NCBI RefSeq assembly: GCF_007971225.1
Contig: NZ_CP042435.1
Coordinates: 4,901,501-4,965,500 of the forward strand
Reading direction: 5' to 3'
Length of the DNA: 64,000 nt
Source: Panacibacter ginsenosidivorans
GTDB lineage: Bacteria; Bacteroidota; Bacteroidia; Chitinophagales; Chitinophagaceae
A model generated the notes under the pieces. That model was given only the letters and a program-made list of their open reading frames with translations. It was not told the DNA's origin and searched no databases. Below, piece by piece: positions 54,802 through 61,272 of the stretch. The translations under genes were made by a program, and so were the position numbers. Numbering within the stretch: the first letter of the stretch is position 1; each line of letters opens with the position of its first letter.

Positions 54802-54821
54802 GTACAAGTGAGTGACACAAC
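54802..54821 (-). repeat. IDR core, T-type
   Basis: GTACAAGTGAGTGACACAAC on the plus strand, followed by body GAAGCTTAACAGATGGGTGA, then GCCGGTTTAAAAATAAA, toward the stop at 54915. Confidence 0.9.
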
Positions 54822-54870
54822 GAAGCTTAACAGATGGGTGAAAGCCGGTTTAAAAATAAATCTTAATAAA

Positions 54871-54900
54871 AAAAGCCCCGCTGACAGCAGGGCCTTTTTA
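54871..54900 (-). terminator. intrinsic terminator of the glycoside-hydrolase-like gene
   Basis: On the minus strand GGCCCTGCTGTCAGCGGGGC folds as a stem (one mismatch) with loop GTC, followed by TTTTTTTATT. It lies 15 bp beyond the stop at 54915. Confidence 0.8.
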
Positions 54901-54914
54901 TTGGCTGATAATTA

Positions 54915-56957
54915 TTATCTTAAAATTTCTATAGAATTAAAAATAGTATTATCACCTGATAAATATTTAATAGATATATCGCAACTATGTTCGAGCTTTT
55001 GAGCAAAAACAGCGTCTATCGTTACTAATTTAGTTTGCCAGTTCCCGGAATTGGTGCATATTACTTTATACGCTTCTTTTTTAGCGGAGCCATCAAAATA
55101 ATTAAGTGACCATGATCCGGTGCCCTTATCAAGATAAATTATTTTTATAGAAACTTTTTTTTGAGACGTATTGTCTTTGAAAAAGGTCTTATCCAATGCA
55201 AAGAACATTTCAGTTCTGCCGGTTTTAGCTTCAAAACCACGGGCAAATCTTCCATAAGGCTGATTCCCCGGACCAACACGCCAGTAGCCACGGCTTGTAG
55301 TATTTGGAGAATATTGGGTAAGGAAACGATAATAATTATCGGGGATGAGATTTACGCCGATATCATTGATAACCATATTAGCTTCTCTCTTTTTCTGGTA
55401 ATTGGTTGACTGATCTTTACCCGCACCTTTTTTAGTTTTAGCCGCTAATTTTTCCTGGCGCTTTGCGTTTAGTGGTCTGCCGTCTTTTGTTGTAGTGCGT
55501 GTTTGTTTATATGTTTCTGCGCTATTGTCACTTTCTGGTGTAGCATCAAGGTCACTAAAATCTCCTCTTTTAGCCCCATAAGCAGAGTACTCCTGTAAAA
55601 TTTTATTAATCCTTTCTTCAGAGAGATTATTGTTTTTAGCTGTAGATTCAACAGCACCCTGGTCCTCATCATTATCTTCATCTTCGGCATCACCTGTTTT
55701 GATGGCTTTCATTTTCTTTTTTTCTACTTCTCTTGTATAGTTGGTAACCTTTTCAGGATCGAGAACTGGCCCATATTTCGATTCTGGAAAGCGCTTTGTA
55801 TCTGCGGCATCCAATGCATCTTTTAAAACGCAAAAAGCACCGGGTGATTCTGAAGCTACTTTTTGACCAGCATATAGATTGAAAAAATTAAAGGCAATTG
55901 TGTCAGTAGGGTTTTGAAGATACTTTGGAGCTGCATTAAAAATGTCCAGACCAAAATGAAGTGCTGATGTTAATAAAGCATACATATTCCAGCTTTCATT
56001 TTGATTAAACCATGTACCCTGAACAGTGATTTCGCCACGTAGCCTACTTGAACTGATGTCTTGCTGCGTTTTAGTTTCCATTTTTTTCATTCGATCATAA
56101 AAATCCAATTCGCCATTAAATTGGTAAGTGTGCGAGATATCCCCTGCCTTCATCCAAACGCCCGGTAAATTATTAAATAGCCAATTGAAATATTTTCCAT
56201 CATTTGCCTGGTTAACGAGTAAATGAACACTTGGGTTTTCAGATGCACAGAGCTTATACATGTAAGTCCATACTTCTTTTTTAAAATCGAACCATTGTTG
56301 TTCAGAGATATTATATTTTGAATCATCAAGCAAGCCTTTATAAGGTTGCGGATCTCCTGTACTTCCTTCTGCTGACATCCACATAACAACTTTATCCCTG
56401 ATCTTTGGGGGCATTTTTTTTATGTGCTCAGATATTTTAGCGAGCATATTGTAATATCGGTCTTTGTAAGTTTTATCCAGATAATAAGGAAATTCTCCAG
56501 ATCTTTTAACTGTTTGGGAGGTAACTTTTGGAACACCATTACTATACAACCATTCCGGGCTGTGTGGCCCTACCCAAACCATGAAACCAATTGCAAGGTT
56601 ATGATCAGCAGCAAATTTCATTTGTTCGTCAAAATAATTCCAGTCAAAATTATCTTTTTGAGGTTCCAATTTTCTCCATTGATAAACAATATACCAGCCT
56701 TTGAGAAAACTGTACTTTGTCATTTGATCAGAAGTTAATTCTCCACCCCCCCAAACACCCCAAATACTATTGTATTTTCCAGTTGTATTATATACTATAT
56801 TATTGGTTGAAGCGTTATTTGTACCAGAATTGTTTTGATTTGAAGCGGTGGTATTTTCTTTTTCGTTCTCGTTACTTTGTGCGTTATTTGTAGGGGTTGA
56901 GCAAAGCGTCATGAAAAGCATACAGAAAGCGCCAAAGAAGATTTTGTTGTATAACAT
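54915..56957 (-). CDS. secreted glycoside-hydrolase-like protein with carbohydrate-binding-like C-terminus
   Basis: A 680-residue secreted protein with a signal peptide (IFFGAFCMLFMTLCS; Cys19 might be lipidated) and an Asn/Thr-rich linker. Residues about 60-400 resemble a clan-A TIM-barrel glycoside hydrolase: WYIVYQWRKLEPQKDNFDWN, then GFMVWVGPHSPEWL and VVMWMSAEGSTGDPQPYKG. Which glutamates are catalytic cannot be fixed. A charged, disordered linker (about 420-540, rich in Lys, Glu and Asp) separates a C-terminal beta-sandwich (YDGFNW-like SWSLNYFDGSAKKEAYKVIC onward). It is divergent from an MBOAT/SGNH acetylation pair, hinting at the same polysaccharide. Family not assigned. Confidence 0.65.
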   Translation of the reverse strand: MLYNKIFFGAFCMLFMTLCSTPTNNAQSNENEKENTTASNQNNSGTNNASTNNIVYNTTGKYNSIWGVWGGGELTSDQMTKYSFLKGWYIVYQWRKLEPQKDNFDWNYFDEQMKFAADHNLAIGFMVWVGPHSPEWLYSNGVPKVTSQTVKRSGEFPYYLDKTYKDRYYNMLAKISEHIKKMPPKIRDKVVMWMSAEGSTGDPQPYKGLLDDSKYNISEQQWFDFKKEVWTYMYKLCASENPSVHLLVNQANDGKYFNWLFNNLPGVWMKAGDISHTYQFNGELDFYDRMKKMETKTQQDISSSRLRGEITVQGTWFNQNESWNMYALLTSALHFGLDIFNAAPKYLQNPTDTIAFNFFNLYAGQKVASESPGAFCVLKDALDAADTKRFPESKYGPVLDPEKVTNYTREVEKKKMKAIKTGDAEDEDNDEDQGAVESTAKNNNLSEERINKILQEYSAYGAKRGDFSDLDATPESDNSAETYKQTRTTTKDGRPLNAKRQEKLAAKTKKGAGKDQSTNYQKKREANMVINDIGVNLIPDNYYRFLTQYSPNTTSRGYWRVGPGNQPYGRFARGFEAKTGRTEMFFALDKTFFKDNTSQKKVSIKIIYLDKGTGSWSLNYFDGSAKKEAYKVICTNSGNWQTKLVTIDAVFAQKLEHSCDISIKYLSGDNTIFNSIEILR

Positions 56958-57183
56958 ATGGTGTAGGTTTAATTAATAGTCTTATTTCATGATGCAGCAG
57001 CAAAAAAACTATTATCGTGCCGAAGTTATATTAAAGTATTTCTTGTTTAATTACTTTTATCTTTTAAACCGAATAGGCTCCAATAATCAGAATAATTTAA
57101 TATGCCATGATGTTTGAGACGGTCAGGCTGTTGATTTTTTCAGTATCATTGCGGCTAAATTCCTATCCAAAACTATACGTTTA

Positions 57184-58605
57184 ATGGTATTCAATTCATT
57201 AATCTTCATCGCTTTTTTTATCGTTGTAACAACCCTTTTTTTTGTATTGCCACATAAATACAGATGGTTCTTATTGTTAATGGCAAGCTGTTATTTCTAC
57301 ATGTACTTCTTGCCCATTTACATTCTGATACTGGGTTTTACAATTGTGGTTGATTATTTTGCAGGTATCTATATTGCCAAAAGCGAGGGCCGGAAAAGAA
57401 AATTATGGCTTATTTGCAGTTTAGTTGCCAATATTGGAGTGCTGGCATTTTTCAAATATTATAACTTCCTCAATTATAATATCGCATCTTTATTAGGTGA
57501 CTTTGGGTATAAAGATCCAATCCCTCACCTTGATATATTACTCCCTGTAGGTCTTTCATTCCACACTTTTCAGGCCATGAGTTATACCATTGAAGTTTAT
57601 CGTGGTCATCAAAAACCTGAAAAACATTTTGGTATTTATGCATTGTATGTGATGTTTTATCCACAGTTGGTAGCAGGTCCAATTGAACGTCCGCAAAATA
57701 TATTGCACCAGTTTTATGAGAAAAAATATTTTGATTACGACAGGGTTGTAAGTGGTTTAAAATTGATGTTATGGGGCTTTATTAAAAAGCTGGTGGTAGC
57801 AGACCGACTTTCTATATATGTAGATGCAGTTTATAACAATGCCCAGCATCATAGCGGTATAAGCATGGCAATAGCCACAATCTTTTTCGGTTTTCAGATA
57901 TACTGTGATTTTTCCGGTTATTCCGATATAGCTATTGGCGCAGCAAAAGTAATGGGCTATGATCTGATGACCAATTTCAGAAGGCCGATGTTCATTTCAA
58001 AAAGTGTAGGTGAATTGTGGCAGCGTTGGCACATATCTCTTACAACATGGTTCAGGGATTACCTTTATTTTCCTTTAGGTGGTAACAGGGGAGGAGCATT
58101 AAAAAGCACAAGAAATGTACTTATTGTATTTGCGTTAAGTGGTTTGTGGCATGGAGCTAACTGGACATTTGTAATATGGGGTCTCCTAAATGGATTACTC
58201 ATTTCCGTAGAAAGGCTTATTAATCCATTCCTGCGTAAAATTCATAAACTGCTTGGGTTTACAGCTAACTTTTTTAGAAGCATTGGGGTATTTGTATTTG
58301 TAACGCTCACTGCAGTTTGGTTTAGGTCGTTGACAGTAGAGCAGGGTTGGTATATTACCAAGTCAATACTTACCATGAAACATGGCGGAATTTTCAAAGG
58401 GGAGCCACCAACTAATTTTGCATACTACCTGTTCGCTGTTTTTTTTCTTGTTATAGTGGAACATATACAGGAATACTATCCAAACTTTAAAATTATGGGT
58501 AATAGTAATGTTGTGGTAAGGTATACGGGTTATGTTTTGCTGCTTACAATTTTACTGATGGTGGGTGTATTTAATGGTGGTCAATTTATTTATTTCCAAT
58601 TTTAA
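57184..58605 (+). CDS. MBOAT family O-acyltransferase (AlgI-like)
   Basis: A 473-residue membrane O-acyltransferase. The opening MVFNSLIFIAFFIVVTTLFF and PQLVAGPIERPQNILHQF are AlgI-type signatures, and the catalytic histidine lies in ALSGLWHGANWTFVIWG (about 322). AlgI-like proteins pass acetyl groups across the inner membrane to periplasmic partners acetylating polysaccharides or other glycans. The next gene, an SGNH-like protein 10 bp downstream, is the expected partner. Confidence 0.92.
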   Translation: MVFNSLIFIAFFIVVTTLFFVLPHKYRWFLLLMASCYFYMYFLPIYILILGFTIVVDYFAGIYIAKSEGRKRKLWLICSLVANIGVLAFFKYYNFLNYNIASLLGDFGYKDPIPHLDILLPVGLSFHTFQAMSYTIEVYRGHQKPEKHFGIYALYVMFYPQLVAGPIERPQNILHQFYEKKYFDYDRVVSGLKLMLWGFIKKLVVADRLSIYVDAVYNNAQHHSGISMAIATIFFGFQIYCDFSGYSDIAIGAAKVMGYDLMTNFRRPMFISKSVGELWQRWHISLTTWFRDYLYFPLGGNRGGALKSTRNVLIVFALSGLWHGANWTFVIWGLLNGLLISVERLINPFLRKIHKLLGFTANFFRSIGVFVFVTLTAVWFRSLTVEQGWYITKSILTMKHGGIFKGEPPTNFAYYLFAVFFLVIVEHIQEYYPNFKIMGNSNVVVRYTGYVLLLTILLMVGVFNGGQFIYFQF

Positions 58606-58615
58606 ATCCAGCACT

Positions 58616-59554
58616 ATGAATAAGGATTACATAAAATTTATTAAAAAAGCCTTCCTGCTGCTTGCTATAATGTTTATAGTAGACAGAAGCCTTGGAGGCC
58701 TCGTTGAATACTTATACCTGCACGAGCCAATGGGCGATGTGGCTGCCTTCTCACATGCTATCAATAATCCAACTGAGGACCTGTTAATCTATGGAAGTTC
58801 ACGCGCAGTCCATACTTACAATACAAAAGTATTTGTAGATACACTTGGCGTTTCTACTTTTAATTGCGGTCGTAATGCTTCCAATGTTATTTATCATTCC
58901 GCAATTTTACCCGGGGCACTTAATGGCCCACATAAGCCCAAAGCAATTGTGCTTGATCTTGTAGCAAAAGAAATAGCATGGCGTTCAGACCAATACGGTG
59001 GAGATGTTTTGGCAAATATGCTATTGCCGTACGTGCTTACCAACGATAATTTTGCATCGCTTGCAAAAGATCTTTTTCCCAAAGAATATTATAAGGCCAG
59101 AGTATCTAAACTATACGCTTATAACTCGCACATAGTTTCTATTATTAAAAATTATTCACGTCGTCACAATGATAATATAAATGGTTTTCAGCCTTTACAT
59201 GGTAGCAAAGTATCCAAAGAGCCCGAAGTATATACCGCGGGCGTCGATAAGATCGATGAATTTAGTAAGGAGAAATTAGAGTATTTCGTGAAATCTGTTA
59301 CCGACAAAAAAATACCGCTCGTTGTTATCGTATCCCCCATGTATGTGCAGCCATTCAAAGAAAATTATGCGCTTACACTGAGCAAACAGATCGTTGCCAA
59401 ATATGGCGTACAGGTTTGGGATTATTCTACGGATCCAAGGTTTGTAAAAAAGGAACTTTTTTATGACATGGCTCATATGAATGCAGAAGGCGCTAAATTA
59501 TTTTCCGAAGAAATTGCGTCAAGAATGAAGCGCGAAGGGATTATTAAGCAATAA
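58616..59554 (+). CDS. SGNH-hydrolase-like periplasmic protein, probable O-acetylation partner
   Basis: A 312-residue protein with one N-terminal membrane helix (AFLLLAIMFIVDRSLGGLV). SGNH-type motifs: the nucleophile serine in LLIYGSSRAVHTY (S61/S62), and the C-terminal D-x-x-H (D284, H287) in YDMAHMNAEGAKLFS. It corresponds to AlgJ/AlgX-like or DltD-like acetyl-transfer proteins. The ATG at 58616 is chosen; a longer frame would overlap the MBOAT gene. It ends 39 bp before a T-type IDR. Confidence 0.8.
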   Translation: MNKDYIKFIKKAFLLLAIMFIVDRSLGGLVEYLYLHEPMGDVAAFSHAINNPTEDLLIYGSSRAVHTYNTKVFVDTLGVSTFNCGRNASNVIYHSAILPGALNGPHKPKAIVLDLVAKEIAWRSDQYGGDVLANMLLPYVLTNDNFASLAKDLFPKEYYKARVSKLYAYNSHIVSIIKNYSRRHNDNINGFQPLHGSKVSKEPEVYTAGVDKIDEFSKEKLEYFVKSVTDKKIPLVVIVSPMYVQPFKENYALTLSKQIVAKYGVQVWDYSTDPRFVKKELFYDMAHMNAEGAKLFSEEIASRMKREGIIKQ

Positions 59555-59593
59555 TTTTTTTGTTTCGGGCAATGGTAAAAGATGGCATCGCCT

Positions 59594-59613
59594 GTTGTGT
59601 CACTCACTTGCTC
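59594..59613 (+). repeat. IDR core, T-type (3' end degenerate)
   Basis: GTTGTGTCACTCACTTGCTC, preceded by GGCATCGCCT. The following GCTTTGTTCATTAATCAGCA resembles the 24-bp spacer of the composites, as if the inverted C-type half were lost here. Confidence 0.85.
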
Positions 59614-59663
59614 GCTTTGTTCATTAATCAGCATTTTAAAACTTCTCAAAACGCCTTGTAATT

Positions 59664-60128
59664 CTACGATTCTATACCAGCCTTATTATTTCTTAATAAT
59701 AAGTAGGTCCATACAATATGCACTAGTAGAAGACTACATATAACAAGCAGGCCATAAGAAATATTCAGAAAAGTTTTTATTGTAATTTCTGTTTCAGAAG
59801 GTATTTGTTTGATCAGTTCATTTAACTGATCCGGATTTGTAATGATAGCAATACAACTTACCACACCCATTAGACTGAAAATAAAAGCAACTATTGCATT
59901 TACCTGTAACCAGTCTTTTTGTTTTTTACTCATTTGGCGTTTACCAATAACAACATAAGCAAAGAACCTGTTAGCAAACCATCCGTACAGCACAACACCT
60001 GCCATTAAGAAACATTGGAAAAGTACAGCCGGGTTTGAGAACGCCATCATAATGCCAAACAATGTTATCATAGCAAGTAAAGAGCAAAACACTGTAACAA
60101 TAAAACTAAGTATGCGGTAAATGATCAT
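59664..60128 (-). CDS. four-helix membrane protein of unknown function
   Basis: A 154-residue protein with four hydrophobic helices (ILSFIVTVFCSLLAMITLFG, AVLFQCFLMAGVVLYGWF, VNAIVAFIFSLMGVVSCIAI and ISYGLLVICSLLLVHIVWTY). No conserved motif recognised. It stands alone between inward-facing T-type IDR cores. Confidence 0.68.
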   Translation of the reverse strand: MIIYRILSFIVTVFCSLLAMITLFGIMMAFSNPAVLFQCFLMAGVVLYGWFANRFFAYVVIGKRQMSKKQKDWLQVNAIVAFIFSLMGVVSCIAIITNPDQLNELIKQIPSETEITIKTFLNISYGLLVICSLLLVHIVWTYLLLRNNKAGIES

Positions 60129-60239
60129 TGTATATATTTATTTTCAGGACTGCAAAGAAACTAAGTATTGCGCTATATAAAATGACACATACAGTTAATT
60201 TTTGTATAGTAGCACTGTTTGTTGAATAATGATAGGAAC

Positions 60240-60259
60240 GTAAAAGTGAGTGACACAAC
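60240..60259 (-). repeat. IDR core, T-type (one change)
   Basis: GTAAAAGTGAGTGACACAAC on the plus strand, followed by body GGAGGCTTAATATATGATCA, 40 bp from the end of the decayed gene. Confidence 0.85.
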
Positions 60260-60299
60260 GGAGGCTTAATATATGATCAACAGTGGGAACCAAAAAGTT

Positions 60300-60939
60300 A
60301 TTGTTGTTGCTGTTCCGCAATATGTGCCTCAATCATATCATCTTTAATGCCTGAATCCACAAGCTCTATTTGTACGTTGTTTACTTCTTCAAAAATGTGT
60401 CCATCCTCATAGCCAACAGAAACATACACTGATGAATTTTGTTTGGCAGGCCCTTAAAAGTTCCTCTTACGGGGCTGCAATCGTTGAATGCCTGCCCACA
60501 GCCAGTTTAATGTGATTGTTGGTTACCCACATATTGTTGGTGGGATCAATTCCGGCCCAGCCAACTCAGCAGGTATTACACCTGCCTTTATAATTTCCTG
60601 GTCATTGTAAATATCTTTCAGGAAAAGGTTCAGCGCTTTCAATCTTTGCTGAATGCCTTTCTCTACATGATCCCATTCTTTGCCTGTAATGATGCGTGGA
60701 ATAATATCGAAAGGTAATATTCTTTCAATACCTGCATTATCGCTGTACACGGTGAAAGTTATACCCTGGTTCATAAAAAGTTCACCGGCCAGCCTGTCTT
60801 TCAGGTGAAGATCATTTACCTGTAAATACTGGAGTGCATTAAACACTTTACTCTAAGGCTCACGCACCTGTTTTTTATGGCACATTTCATCCCATATGCC
60901 TTCCCCGCAATTATAGTCAAACAAATTTTCAATGCTCAT
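60300..60939 (-). pseudogene. remnant fusing ATP-grasp N-terminus to transglutaminase C-terminus
   Basis: The frame starts at the ATG at 60939 (MSIENLFDYNCGEGIWDEMC), then a TAG at 60853-60855, then continues in frame (SKVFNALQYLQVNDLHLKD, IERILPFDIIPRIITGKEWD, NLFLKDIYNDQEIIKAGVIP), matching the start of circularly permuted ATP-grasp proteins. From about 60555 on, the sequence switches to a transglutaminase C-terminus: GIDPTNNMWVTNNHIKLAVG, then (frameshifted) PAKQNSSVYVSVGYEDGHIF. These families form one operon in many bacteria (ATP-grasp, alpha-E, transglutaminase); here an internal deletion joined the ends and further lesions broke the frame. Confidence 0.75.
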
Positions 60940-60961
60940 ATGCGCGGTATTTATATAAAAC

Positions 60962-61005
60962 GTAAAAGGGTTGCACTCCATAAAAAATGGCAGGCAACCC
61001 TTTAC
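60962..61005 (-). terminator. inverted repeat of terminator type
   Basis: GTAAAAGGGTTGC and GCAACCCTTTAC pair across 19 bp (with an inner CCAT/ATGG pairing). On the minus strand it is followed by TTTTACGTTTT. It lies just upstream of the decayed gene, so its former partner is unclear. Confidence 0.5.
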
Positions 61006-61102
61006 CTGCTCAATACAAGAAGAATGGTATCAGGAAAAATTTTTACAGTAAGTTAAGGTAGTTTTTTTAGGATGCCTGCTTTTGTATTATATGGCATCGG
61101 TT

Positions 61103-61166
61103 GTTGTGTCACTCACTTCAACGTTAAGATCGTTAATGAACAAAACGTACAGGAGTGCGACGCAAC
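61103..61166. repeat. 64-bp composite IDR (T-type + inverted C-type)
   Basis: A T-type core (GTTGTGTCACTCACTTCAAC), 24 bp, and an inverted C-type core (GTACAGGAGTGCGACGCAAC). The 20+24+20 layout is identical to 36215 and 50291. The spacer (GTTAAGATCGTTAATGAACA then AAAC) shares TTAATGA with the 50291 copy. Confidence 0.88.
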
Positions 61167-61220
61167 AAAAGCCAAATACCTGTACATAAGCCGTGTACAA
61201 AAAATAATTATATTAAAAGA

Positions 61221-61246
61221 GAAACCCTCCACAGTGAGAGGGTTTC
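61221..61246 (-). terminator. hairpin terminator of the TonB-dependent receptor gene
   Basis: GAAACCCTC pairs with GAGGGTTTC around a CACAGTGA-type loop, 27 bp beyond the minus-strand stop; the minus-strand tail is TCTTTTAATATAATT. Confidence 0.72.
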
Positions 61247-61272
61247 AGAGCAAAGCAAGCAACCATTAGGAA

